Of a stretch of 64,000 nt of DNA, positions 33,136 through 40,876 are shown piece by piece. Numbering within the stretch: position 1 is the first letter of the stretch; each line of letters starts with the position of its first letter. The DNA is from Sphingobacteriaceae bacterium (lineage in GTDB: Bacteria > Bacteroidota > Bacteroidia > Sphingobacteriales > Sphingobacteriaceae). A program made the position numbers and the translations under genes. The stretch lies in assembly GCA_029266635.1 (NCBI GenBank), contig JAQSWM010000003.1, positions 248,001 through 312,000 of the forward strand. Direction: 5' to 3'. The notes under the pieces are model-generated. The model was not told the origin of the DNA and did no database searches. It saw only the letters and a program-made list of their open reading frames with translations.

Positions 33136-33223
33136 GTTGGTGAGCAAATTACAAATTAGAAACGATTGCAACGTCGGCGCCGCTGTTTTCTGTATGCGGA
33201 ACTAAGCAGCAAGTCGAAAATCC

Positions 33224-33231
33224 TATCTTTG
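33224..33231 (+). promoter_or_regulatory. -7 promoter box of gltX
   Basis: TATCTTTG matches TAnnTTTG, 16 bp before the gltX ATG, in the gap between the divergent kinase and gltX. A -33 TTTG is not evident. Confidence 0.6.
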
Positions 33232-33247
33232 CGGCTTATTCTACAAT

Positions 33248-34765
33248 ATGCCTTCTAGAAAAGTAAGAGTACGATTTGCGCCCAGCCCAACCGGTGGCTT
33301 GCACCTTGGCGGGATGAGAACAGTGTTATTCAACTACTTGTTTGCACGCCAAAACGGCGGCGACTTTATCCTGCGGATTGAAGACACCGATCAGGCCCGT
33401 TTTGTGGAGGGCGCAGAACAATACATCATAGATTGCCTTAACTGGTGCGGGCTGAATCCTGACGAAGGCCCTCACGTGGGCGGTCCCTTCGCTCCGTATC
33501 GCCAAAGTGAACGGAAAGAAAACTATCGAAAATACGCGGAGCAATTAGTTAAACAAGGCAACGCATATTATGCTTTTGATACCACAGAAGAGCTCGAGAA
33601 CAAACGCAAGGAAATTCCTAACTTCCAGTACGGGCATGCACATCGCATGGAAATGCGCAACTCTCTTTCACTTTCGGATGATGAGGTTCAAAGCTTGTTG
33701 AGCCAGAACGTGCCGCATGTAATCCGAATAAAAGTGCCAGAGGATGAGACTATCGCATTTACGGATATGATCCGCGGTGCTGTTAGTTTTGACACAAACC
33801 TGGTTGATGACAAGGTTTTGCTCAAAGCCGATGGAATGCCAACCTATCATCTGGCTGTAGTTGTAGACGATTATCTGATGCAAATTTCGCATGCTTTTAG
33901 AGGCGAAGAATGGCTGCCATCGGCTCCGGTGCATTTGCTTCTGTGGGAATATTTAGGCTGGAAAGCCGTTATGCCGGAATGGGTGCATTTGCCCCTGATC
34001 CTCAAGCCTGATGGAAATGGAAAGCTCAGCAAGCGGGATGGCGACCGGCTCGGTTTCCCGGTTTTTGCGATGGACTGGAAAGACCCAAAATCCGGAGAAA
34101 TTACCAAAGGATTCAAAGAACTCGGCTTCCTGCCAGAAGCATTTGTAAATATGCTGGCTTTGCTGGGGTGGAACGACGGAACCGAGCAGGAGATATTTAC
34201 AATCGCAGAGCTTATCGAAAAATTCTCAATAGAACGCGTTAGCAAAGCCGGGGCGAAATTCGATTTTGAGAAAGCGAAGTGGTTTAACCAGGAGTGGATC
34301 AAACGAAAGCCTGTCTCCGAGCTCGAACCGTTTGTAGCAGATATTTTGAAGCAAAAAGGTGTGGAAGTAGAAAGTAGTTTTTTGCAAAAGGCCATAGCGC
34401 TTGTGAAGGAGCGGCTGGTTTATGTTAATGACTTCTGGCAACAGGCTTCATTCTTTTTTGTTAGTCCTGAACAATATGATCTTGGTTCTGTGAAGCCGAA
34501 ATGGAACGATCAAAAAACGGAGTTTTTCCATCTAATGGGCGAAGTTTTCAAAAGCACAGCTAGCTGGGAAGCAATAGATATTGAACTCTTATTTAAATCG
34601 CAGGCCGAAACGAGCGGCCTTAAGGTAGGCGAATTAATGCTTCCTTTCCGCATCATGCTTGTGGGTGGAAAATTCGGTCCGCATGTTTTTGATATTGCTC
34701 ATTTACTAGGCCGGCAAGAAACCGTTTCCCGCATTGAACGCGGCCTGAATGCCATAGCTGAGTAG
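33248..34765 (+). CDS. gltX: Glutamate--tRNA ligase
   Basis: 505 aa, class I aminoacyl-tRNA synthetase that charges tRNA-Glu in the cytoplasm. Class signature RFAPSPTGGLHLGGMRT (HIGH equivalent, about residue 10-25) and KLSKRDGDRLG (KMSKS equivalent, about 258). The NYLFARQNGGDFILRIEDTD block and GWNDGTEQE are typical of GluRS. The length is normal for the bacterial enzyme. It is an ordinary housekeeping gene; it has its own promoter and starts 112 bp from the divergent histidine kinase. Confidence 0.97.
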   Translation: MPSRKVRVRFAPSPTGGLHLGGMRTVLFNYLFARQNGGDFILRIEDTDQARFVEGAEQYIIDCLNWCGLNPDEGPHVGGPFAPYRQSERKENYRKYAEQLVKQGNAYYAFDTTEELENKRKEIPNFQYGHAHRMEMRNSLSLSDDEVQSLLSQNVPHVIRIKVPEDETIAFTDMIRGAVSFDTNLVDDKVLLKADGMPTYHLAVVVDDYLMQISHAFRGEEWLPSAPVHLLLWEYLGWKAVMPEWVHLPLILKPDGNGKLSKRDGDRLGFPVFAMDWKDPKSGEITKGFKELGFLPEAFVNMLALLGWNDGTEQEIFTIAELIEKFSIERVSKAGAKFDFEKAKWFNQEWIKRKPVSELEPFVADILKQKGVEVESSFLQKAIALVKERLVYVNDFWQQASFFFVSPEQYDLGSVKPKWNDQKTEFFHLMGEVFKSTASWEAIDIELLFKSQAETSGLKVGELMLPFRIMLVGGKFGPHVFDIAHLLGRQETVSRIERGLNAIAE

Positions 34766-34820
34766 CAACAAACATTTTCCGGCGCAGCCCTGTTATCCAA
34801 CCACACTTAAATTAAACTTT

Positions 34821-35675
34821 ATGCGCTGGTTAGGAAGAAGCGGAAGCGGAAATATCGAAGATCGCCGTAGCGGCGGTGGCGGCTTGGCACTTGGCGGAGG
34901 CGCCGGGATAGTAGTGGTTATCCTCGGGCTTATTTTCGGCAAGGATTTTAGCGGGATGGTTAGCCAGGTGATGCCCGGACAGGAGCAGGGGCAAGCCACA
35001 AGCGGAACTCCTTCTGATGAGCAGGGCAAGTTTGTTGATGTTGTCTTAGGCGATACAGATGCTGTATGGGATAAAATATTCCAGGAAGAAGTTGGCCAGC
35101 AATATGAACATCCAACCCTAGTGCTTTTCAGGGACGGAGTGCAATCTGCCTGCGGGAACGCCAGTTCGGCTGTTGGCCCTTTCTACTGCCCCGCCGATCA
35201 CAAAGTGTATATTGACCTTTCTTTTTACGACGAACTAAAGCAGCGTTTTGGCGCTCCGGGCGACTTTGCTCAGGCATATGTAATTGCCCATGAAGTTGGC
35301 CACCATGTTCAGAATCTTCTTGGCACCTCACAAAAAATGGATGAAGCCCGCGGACGCTTAAGCGAATCAGAAATGAATAAGCTTTCCGTGCGGCTGGAAC
35401 TTCAGGCTGATTTCTATGCCGGCGTTTGGGCGCACTATGAAAAACAGCGTACAGACGCAAATAACCAGAGCCTCATTGAAGAAGGTGATATCGAAGAAGC
35501 CCTCACCGCTGCCAACGCCATAGGCGATGACCGCTTGCAACGCCAGTCGCAAGGCCAGGTTGTGCCAGATGCCTTTACGCACGGAACTTCAGAACAGCGG
35601 ATGCGGTGGTTCAAAAAGGGTTTCGAAACCGGAGATATCAGGCAGGGCGATACATTCAACGCCGCTTCTTTGTAA
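34821..35675 (+). CDS. ypfJ: YpfJ-like neutral zinc metallopeptidase
   Basis: 284 aa. N-terminal motif MRWLGRSGSGNIEDRRSGGG, a single membrane helix (about 27-48), then the metallopeptidase domain of the YpfJ family (PF04228). Zinc site HEVGHH in AYVIAHEVGHHVQNLLG (about 157-162). Two cysteines, in QSACGNASSAVGPFYCPAD, are conserved in the family. LELQADFYAGVWAHY supplies the third ligand region, and the end has HGTSEQRMRWFKKGFETG. The physiological substrate is not known. The enzyme is anchored facing the periplasm or outside. Confidence 0.93.
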   Translation: MRWLGRSGSGNIEDRRSGGGGLALGGGAGIVVVILGLIFGKDFSGMVSQVMPGQEQGQATSGTPSDEQGKFVDVVLGDTDAVWDKIFQEEVGQQYEHPTLVLFRDGVQSACGNASSAVGPFYCPADHKVYIDLSFYDELKQRFGAPGDFAQAYVIAHEVGHHVQNLLGTSQKMDEARGRLSESEMNKLSVRLELQADFYAGVWAHYEKQRTDANNQSLIEEGDIEEALTAANAIGDDRLQRQSQGQVVPDAFTHGTSEQRMRWFKKGFETGDIRQGDTFNAASL

Positions 35676-35715
35676 TTACATCTGATAGAACGTGCCCTAA
35701 TTGCCTTGTATCAAC

Positions 35716-35723
35716 TAACTTCG
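35716..35723 (+). promoter_or_regulatory. -7 box directly before the first PH-like paralog
   Basis: TAACTTCG (TAnnTTyG) with only 4 bp to the ATG at 35728. A transcript from here would be leaderless or nearly so. Confidence 0.5.
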
Positions 35724-35727
35724 TCAC

Positions 35728-36231
35728 ATGGATAATGAAGAAGTTTATTTCCGCGAGAAGCAAAGCTTCAATCAGTGGTGGCTATATGCAATTGTGCTTG
35801 GTGTTGACCTGTTGATATTTAACCGGCTTTACCATCAATATCGGCTAGAAGAAAACTTGCCCACCAGCCCGGAACTTTACATCTCAGCTGCAATTGTCCT
35901 GCTGGTTACCTGGCTGATATTTTCCTCAAAACTTGAAACCATCATCAAAGCCGATGGCATTTATGCCAAATTTTTTCCCTTTCATTGGTCGTGGCGGCAT
36001 TACAAGTGGCCGGATATATCTAAGTGCTATGTTCGCAAGTACAGCCCGATAGCCGAGTACGGCGGCTGGGGTTTGCGGTTGGGCATGTTAGGGAAAGGAA
36101 GGGCTTTCAATGTGTCGGGAGATAAAGGGCTTCAGTTGGAGCTCTCAAATGGCAAACGCCTGCTTATCGGCACACAAATGCCCGATGAGCTAACCAGTGC
36201 TCTGGCTAAATCAGGGCGCCTTGCCGATTAG
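35728..36231 (+). CDS. Membrane protein with conserved C-terminal PH-like domain (copy 1)
   Basis: 167 aa. Two membrane helices (about 18-36 and 52-68), then a soluble domain of about 95 residues. The conserved block PFHWSWRHYKWPDISKCYVR, then AEYGGWGLRLG and LLIGTQMPDEL, resembles small bacterial PH-type membrane proteins, but I cannot name the family. A paralog is at 36604. The C-terminal halves are nearly identical in motif (DISKCYVR-YSP-AEYGGWGLRLG...GLQLE-SNG-RLLIGTQMPDEL), while the membrane halves have diverged. Function unknown. Confidence 0.75.
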   Translation: MDNEEVYFREKQSFNQWWLYAIVLGVDLLIFNRLYHQYRLEENLPTSPELYISAAIVLLVTWLIFSSKLETIIKADGIYAKFFPFHWSWRHYKWPDISKCYVRKYSPIAEYGGWGLRLGMLGKGRAFNVSGDKGLQLELSNGKRLLIGTQMPDELTSALAKSGRLAD

Positions 36232-36281
36232 TTTGTTTTTATGAGCGCAAATCTTGATTAATCACGGATCCGCGATAATAG

Positions 36282-36304
36282 CTTCGCGATTGCAAATCGC
36301 GAAG
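36282..36304. repeat. Perfect inverted repeat between the paralogs
   Basis: cttcgcgatt (36282-36291), gca, aatcgcgaag (36295-36304). It lies 50 bp after copy 1 and just upstream of the SprA relic. It may be the terminator of copy 1 (a weak ggggatttgttt follows) or mark the joint where the relic was inserted. Confidence 0.6.
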
Positions 36305-36311
36305 AGGGGAT

Positions 36312-36644
36312 TTGTTTAGCGGAGTTAAGTTGAACAACGACCGGAACTTCAGACTTGACTTTGCATTGAACGATCGGAAGACAGTTATTTATCGTCCAGA
36401 TGTGGCAGATGCAGAGGTTTCATCGGGAGCTAAAAACATTTCCTATCGTCCGTCTATTGATTACGTGCTTAACCAGCGCTTCAACATCCGCTTGTTTTAC
36501 GATGGGAACATCATCAAGCCGTACACATCCCAAACCTTCGACACAGCGTTTAGCAACTTCGGTACAAGCTTGAGATTTACACTGCAATTTGCTACCTTCG
36601 GTTATGGACAGAGAAGTGTACTTCCGGGAAAAGCAGCGGTTTAA
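36312..36644 (+). pseudogene. sprA: SprA C-terminal relic (type IX secretion translocon fragment)
   Basis: About 90 codons (to 36587) read like the last strands of the SprA barrel: LNNDRNFRLDFALNDRKTVI, ISYRPSIDYVLNQRFNIRLF, YTSQTFDTAFSNFGTSLRFT. SprA is a protein of over 2000 residues, and nothing upstream belongs to it: the frame is closed by TAG at 36279. At the 3' end the usual stop after SLRFTLQ is missing and the frame runs on for 18 codons into the next gene. No start codon except TTG fits. I take it as a duplication or recombination scar, not a functional gene. The identification rests on remembered family sequences. Confidence 0.6.
36570..36600 (+). promoter_or_regulatory. Promoter of the second PH-like paralog inside the SprA relic
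   Basis: TTG (36570-36572), 20-bp spacer, TACCTTCG (36593-36600), then only 3 bp to the ATG at 36604. This is the best -33/-7 pair I found in the window and predicts a leaderless mRNA. Confidence 0.55.
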
Positions 36645-37122
36645 TAGTTGGGGCATTCTTTTAACGTTAGTAGCCGCCAGTCTGCTTCTATTCATTGGCT
36701 TGTATAGGCAATTAGTTTTAGGAAAACCTTTCGGTCACCTCGGCAATCATCCGGCAAGTAGCGCACAAACAATCATTGCAATTTTCGTTGTACTATCTAT
36801 AACGGCTTTTTTGCTGTCTTCTAAACTTGATACAGTCATTAGGGGCGATGGTGTCTATGTGAAATTTTTTCCTTTCCATTGGTCATATAGATGTTATGCA
36901 TGGGAGGATATATCAAAATGCTATGTGCGGCAGTACAGTCCGATGGCTGAATACGGTGGCTGGGGCTTGCGGCTTGGATTTCGAAGAGGAAGAGCTTTTA
37001 ATATGTCGGGTAACACTGGTCTCCAGCTAGAATTTTCGAATGGCGCACGCCTTCTCATCGGCACTCAAATGCCCGATGAGCTAACACGTGCTCTGAGCCA
37101 AACCGGGCATCTTACGGATTAG
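36604..37122 (+). CDS. Membrane protein with conserved C-terminal PH-like domain (copy 2)
   Basis: 172 aa, paralog of the gene at 35728. Starts MDREVYFREKQRFNSWG against MDNEEVYFREKQSFNQWW in copy 1. The membrane region is different and a few residues longer, while the soluble half keeps PFHWSYRCYAWEDISKCYVR, AEYGGWGLRLG and LLIGTQMPDEL. The ATG at 36604 was chosen because it aligns with copy 1. The first 40 bp overlap the read-through frame of the SprA relic. The 3' end overlaps a convergent small membrane gene by 11 bp. Confidence 0.75.
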   Translation: MDREVYFREKQRFNSWGILLTLVAASLLLFIGLYRQLVLGKPFGHLGNHPASSAQTIIAIFVVLSITAFLLSSKLDTVIRGDGVYVKFFPFHWSYRCYAWEDISKCYVRQYSPMAEYGGWGLRLGFRRGRAFNMSGNTGLQLEFSNGARLLIGTQMPDELTRALSQTGHLTD

Positions 37123-37372
37123 TTGTTGCTTGTTCTTTCATCTGCGTGAGCTTTCGCCGTTTTCTTTTGTAAATGAACCTCGCCATCAAAACGATATAAG
37201 TGACTGTAAAGCTCATAGCTAAAAACACCTGTCCCAAGCCCATGTTGCCGGTGTGAGCAGGATCATCGGGTGGCGCAATGTTGTAAATTACCAAATACGC
37301 CAGCACAAAGAATATCACTCCAGTCAGGATCGATATAGCCAACGCAATCAGGATATCTGTTAATTTATTCAC
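37112..37372 (-). CDS. Small two-helix membrane protein
   Basis: 86 aa, two membrane helices (about 6-30 and 47-66) with the loop PPDDPAHTGNMG between them and a very basic tail (YKRKRRKLTQMKEQ). The positive tail suggests both ends lie in the cytoplasm. No family recognised. Convergent with the PH-like copy 2 (11 bp overlap) and divergent from prfB. Confidence 0.65.
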   Translation of the reverse strand: MNKLTDILIALAISILTGVIFFVLAYLVIYNIAPPDDPAHTGNMGLGQVFLAMSFTVTYIVLMARFIYKRKRRKLTQMKEQATTNP

Positions 37373-37417
37373 TACTTGTTAATACTACAGCGGAAGCTAA
37401 AGTAACCATATTCTTCC

Positions 37418-37425
37418 TACCTTTG
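37418..37425 (+). promoter_or_regulatory. -7 box directly before prfB
   Basis: TACCTTTG, an exact TAnnTTTG match, followed by only cccc before the ATG at 37430. This predicts a leaderless prfB mRNA. Confidence 0.55.
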
Positions 37426-37429
37426 CCCC

Positions 37430-38504
37430 ATGACTAAAGAACAATTAGCAGATTTAAGGGACAGATCAGCAGCCCTGAGGAGGCATCTTTGACATCGAAA
37501 CCAAACTCGATGAATTACACCAGGAAGAAGAGCTAACACTCACGCCCACTTTCTGGGATGATCCAAAAGCAGCCGAGAAAGTGCTGCATTCTATAAAAGC
37601 AAAAAAAGTCTGGACAGAAGGCATTAAAGAAGTCGACTCGGCGGTTGAAGACACTGCCGTTATGTTTGAATTTTTTCAAGGCGGCGACGCTACAGAAGCT
37701 GAACTCGACGAACAATATAAAGTTGCTCTTACTACACTTGAAGAGCTTGAGTTTAAGAACATGCTCAGTTCTGAAGAGGATCAGCTAAATGCCGTTTTGC
37801 AAATTACTGCCGGTGCCGGAGGTACAGAAAGCTGCGATTGGGCTTCGATGCTCATGCGCATGTACATTATGTGGGGCGAGAAGAACGGCTATAAAGTAAC
37901 AGAACAAGATTCGCAGGAAGGCGAGGTAGCCGGGATAAAATCCGTCACGCTGCAGATTGATGGTGAATTTGCTTACGGCTATTTGAAAGGCGAGAACGGC
38001 GTTCACCGGCTGGTGCGCATTTCGCCATTTGACGCCAATGCAAAACGCCACACCTCGTTTGCGTCTGTTTACGTCTACCCGTTAATTGATGATACAATTG
38101 AAATCGAGGTAAATCCAGCGGATATAGAATTCGAAACTTTCCGCTCGGGCGGCGCCGGTGGCCAGAACGTGAACAAGGTAGAAACGGCTGTGCGGCTGTA
38201 CCACAAGCCTTCGGGAATTATTATCAAGAACCAGGAATCGCGTTCGCAATTACAGAATAAAGAAAATGCCATCCGACTGCTCAAATCTCAGCTTTACGAA
38301 AACGAGATGCGGAAGCGCCAGGAGGCAACAGCGCTAATCGAGGGAAGCAAGAAAAAGATCGAGTGGGGCTCGCAGATCAGGAGTTACGTGCTTGACGACA
38401 GGCGTGTAAAAGACCACCGCACAAACTACACGTCTTCCAATCCGCAGGCGGTTTTAGACGGCGATTTGAACGAATTTTTGAAAGCTTATTTAATGGAGTT
38501 TTAA
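37430..38504 (+). CDS. prfB: Peptide chain release factor 2, with programmed +1 frameshift
   Basis: Translation starts at ATG 37430, reads 20 codons to CTT (37487-37489), meets TGA (37490-37492), and shifts +1 so that GAC (37491-37493) is read next; the rest is open to 38504. The join gives 357 aa, normal for RF2. The site AGGAGGCATCTTTGAC has the internal Shine-Dalgarno-like AGGAGG and the CTT TGA C slippery stop known from other bacteria. RF2 features are present: the stop-codon-reading SPF in [11 protein letters not shown] and the catalytic GGQ in [13 protein letters not shown]2 releases peptides at UGA and UAA, so shifting at its own UGA is autoregulation. This is not a broken gene. Confidence 0.95.
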
Positions 38505-38512
38505 AAATAACT

Positions 38513-38520
38513 TAACTTTG
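38513..38520 (+). promoter_or_regulatory. -7 box directly before the Uma2 gene
   Basis: TAACTTTG, an exact TAnnTTTG match, 5 bp before the first ATG at 38526 (a second ATG follows at once). It predicts a leaderless mRNA. Confidence 0.5.
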
Positions 38521-38525
38521 TTTAT

Positions 38526-39149
38526 ATGATGGATGAAGTTAAGTTGTATGATACTGAACCTGTTGAGGTTTCTTCATTCTCGGATATTGACCTTTCGGGA
38601 ACCTACAGCTATGCCCATTATCTGAAATGGTTATTTGATGACCGGGTCGAGCTGATCAAAGGAAAGGTTTTCAAAATGGGCGCTCCTCAGCGCCTGCATC
38701 AGGAAGTTTCCAGAGAGATATCAGGAACTTTATACAATTTCCTTAAAGGCAAGCCTTGCAAAGTTTACACTGCACCATTTGATGTTCGGTTTCCAAAAGG
38801 CAGCAAAGCTGATAAAGACATTTATACCGTCCTGCAGCCAGATGTATGTGTGATATGCGATCCCTCGAAATTAGATTATCGGGGATGTATAGGTGCCCCG
38901 GACATCGTGGTAGAAATATTATCTCCCGGAAATAGCAAAACTGAACTGCTACATAAGTACAACGTATATGAAGAATTTGGAGTAAAGGAATATTGGGTGG
39001 TGAGCGTTGCGGATAAATCGTTCTTGAAATACACACTTGACGATAACGGCAAGTTTCAGCCTTCTAAGCTGTTCACTTTAAGTGAAGTGGTAAACTCTTC
39101 AGTGCTGCCTGGTTTCGCATTAAATCTTGACGAGGTTTTTGCATTCTAA
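38526..39149 (+). CDS. Uma2-family putative endonuclease (DUF820)
   Basis: 207 aa. PD-(D/E)XK-like fold of the Uma2 family: HYLKWLFDDRVELIKGKVFK near the start, AGRLHQ-type helix (APQRLHQEVSREISGTL), then VLQPDVCVICD, GAPDIVVEILSPGNSKTELL with the Asp-x(n)-Glu, and the KYNVYEEFGVKEYWVV block. The nuclease activity of the family is assumed from fold and not proven; copies vary in number between related genomes. It overlaps the convergent transglutaminase-like gene by 4 bp. Confidence 0.9.
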   Translation: MMDEVKLYDTEPVEVSSFSDIDLSGTYSYAHYLKWLFDDRVELIKGKVFKMGAPQRLHQEVSREISGTLYNFLKGKPCKVYTAPFDVRFPKGSKADKDIYTVLQPDVCVICDPSKLDYRGCIGAPDIVVEILSPGNSKTELLHKYNVYEEFGVKEYWVVSVADKSFLKYTLDDNGKFQPSKLFTLSEVVNSSVLPGFALNLDEVFAF

Positions 39150-40024
39150 CTGGAAAAATCTGTTTCGGGAGGGAAAATCCGTAGTAGCTCTGTTAACTCG
39201 CTGACCTTTTCCTCCAACCCAAGCTTCTCATAAGAACTAATCAGGTTCCTAATAATACGTTTGACAATATCCACATTGTTGCAGGGTTCATAAAACTGCT
39301 TGTCGGGAGTAAGGTTTAGCTGCTTTAGGAAGGAATCTACATCGCGTCGGCCAAAGATGAAGCCACGATTAAAAGCATTGATGTAGAAGAGAATGCCGCT
39401 TTCAAAATCATCCTGCTGGCTTTCGTCAACGTAGGCGAGAATGAAGTGCTGTGGGAGGTTCACGCCGTAAATCGGGATATCGAGCTTTTGGGCAATCACC
39501 GAATAAATTGTCGCCAGCAGAATCTGGTTCCCTTTCTTCGATTCCAGCACCTGGCTGATGTAAGAGTTCTGTGGATCCTGGTGATTGGTGGTGTTGCCGG
39601 AGAATCCGCTTACGGTATAAAACACGTGGTTGATCAGCTTAACTTTCTCAACGGCGCTCATATCGTACAGCAACTGCAGCCAGATTTCGCGTTTTATGCT
39701 TTCAATCTGGTTGATGATTTTTTGCTCATCCAGATCAGGGTACTGGTATTTGTTGATCGTGATAACGCCTTGAAGCAAGTCAAACCCGCCGCCTAAATGC
39801 CAAAGCTCCAGCTCGTGCTTCACGTTTTGAAACTGGATCTTGTGGACGAGGTTTTCAATACGTTCCTGCAAAATGGCATCGAACGACTGCTCCCAAGCTG
39901 ATTCCAGAAAATAAATTACCTCGTTTCCATACGAAAGCAGCTTATTCTCCACGTGCTCAGATATCTCCTGGTCGGGATCATCCAGCAACTTGATCAATGA
40001 TTCTATTTCTTTGTCGTTCAGCAT
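39146..40024 (-). CDS. SirB1-type transglutaminase-like protein
   Basis: 292 aa. Helical N-terminal region (about 1-95), then a transglutaminase-like core of the SirB1 family (PF13369): ESKKGNQILLATIYSVIAQK, IPIYGVNLPQHFILAYVD and a C-terminal helical end with LLRIFPPETD. In the family the catalytic Cys of this fold is often lost, and no cysteine is visible at the nucleophile position here (KGNQILL), so it is probably not an active transglutaminase. The ATG at 40024 was chosen over a TTG 15 bp upstream. Divergent from the methyltransferase gene. Confidence 0.8.
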   Translation of the reverse strand: MLNDKEIESLIKLLDDPDQEISEHVENKLLSYGNEVIYFLESAWEQSFDAILQERIENLVHKIQFQNVKHELELWHLGGGFDLLQGVITINKYQYPDLDEQKIINQIESIKREIWLQLLYDMSAVEKVKLINHVFYTVSGFSGNTTNHQDPQNSYISQVLESKKGNQILLATIYSVIAQKLDIPIYGVNLPQHFILAYVDESQQDDFESGILFYINAFNRGFIFGRRDVDSFLKQLNLTPDKQFYEPCNNVDIVKRIIRNLISSYEKLGLEEKVSELTELLRIFPPETDFSS

Positions 40025-40076
40025 TCCGTTACAGACCAATCTATATAAAAACTTCTTTTCAGAAAAATCGTTTGCC

Positions 40077-40084
40077 TAATTTCG
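40077..40084 (+). promoter_or_regulatory. -7 box directly before the methyltransferase gene
   Basis: TAATTTCG (TAnnTTyG) with 6 bp to the ATG at 40091; a nearly leaderless transcript is predicted. Confidence 0.45.
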
Positions 40085-40090
40085 CCCTCA

Positions 40091-40876
40091 ATGATCAATT
40101 TACAGCTGTTAACAAGCTATTTAACACATCAATTCACGGCGAAAACCAGGCACGGCGTGCATTCTCCGTTTGTTTACAATCTGGTTGATAAAGTATTCTA
40201 CGATTTTTCTCCGCGACCAGATTACAAGCCGATTGAAGAACTAAGAGCTAAGCTCTTGGCCGACGGCCGAACCATTACTGTAACCGATCTCGGCGCAGGT
40301 TCTCATGTCAACAACAATAAGCAAAAACAGGTAAAGGAGATCGCTAAAAATGCGCTTAAACCTAAGAAACTGGCGCAGCTCATTTATCGGATTGTAAACG
40401 AGCTTAAGCCAAAAAATATTATAGAGCTGGGCACTTGCCTCGGGCTTACAACGGCTTATCTCACTAAAGCCTCGCCAAAGGCAAAAGTTGTTACCATTGA
40501 AGGATGCCCGCAAACTGCCTCGATAGCAGATGAGAATTTGAATAGTTTACATCTGGAGAACGTCAACATACTTACGGGCAATTTTGATACAGTTTTTCCA
40601 GAGGTTTTGAAGCATGAAGAATCGCTGGACTTTGTGTTTGTGGATGGAAACCATCGCAAGCACGCCACTCTTGATTATTTTAACTGGTGTCTCCCAAAAA
40701 TCCACGAAGGCAGTCTGATGATTTTTGACGATATTTATTGGAGCAAAGGGATGAAAGAGGCTTGGGAAGAAATTAAGGCGAACCCACAGGTTACGCTCAC
40801 AATCGATTTGTTCTGGATCGGGTTGGTGTTTTTCAGGAAAGGGCAGGTGAAAGAGCATTTCAAAATCAAAATATAA
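40091..40876 (+). CDS. Class I SAM-dependent methyltransferase
   Basis: 261 aa. Rossmann-type methyltransferase: motif I KNIIELGTCLGLTTAYL, acidic residue after strand 2 (VVTIEGCPQTAS), and the motif LDFVFVDGNHRKHATLDYF as in O-methyltransferases of the Methyltransf_24 type. An N-terminal extension of about 100 residues includes KTRHGVHSPFVYNLVD, which recurs in Bacteroidota homologs. The acceptor is unknown. Its stop TAA is directly followed by the start of the diheme peroxidase gene (no gap), so the two are co-transcribed. Confidence 0.85.
   Translation: MINLQLLTSYLTHQFTAKTRHGVHSPFVYNLVDKVFYDFSPRPDYKPIEELRAKLLADGRTITVTDLGAGSHVNNNKQKQVKEIAKNALKPKKLAQLIYRIVNELKPKNIIELGTCLGLTTAYLTKASPKAKVVTIEGCPQTASIADENLNSLHLENVNILTGNFDTVFPEVLKHEESLDFVFVDGNHRKHATLDYFNWCLPKIHEGSLMIFDDIYWSKGMKEAWEEIKANPQVTLTIDLFWIGLVFFRKGQVKEHFKIKI

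Noticed and set aside
33871-34395. A 174-codon open frame on the minus strand inside gltX
   Set aside because: Fully antisense to a conserved housekeeping gene, with no recognisable protein features.
36312-36644. A real short gene of about 110 codons
   Set aside because: Only a TTG start, content matches just the SprA end, and the last 18 codons are an out-of-frame reading of the next gene.
37430-37581. prfB as a disrupted gene or as starting at an internal codon near 37581
   Set aside because: The interrupted frame has the exact RF2 frameshift site and the upstream 20 codons plus the joined part restore the normal RF2 N-terminus.
39146-40024. An active transglutaminase or cysteine protease
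   Set aside because: The expected nucleophile cysteine is not present at the start of the core helix (KGNQILL), as in many SirB1-type proteins.
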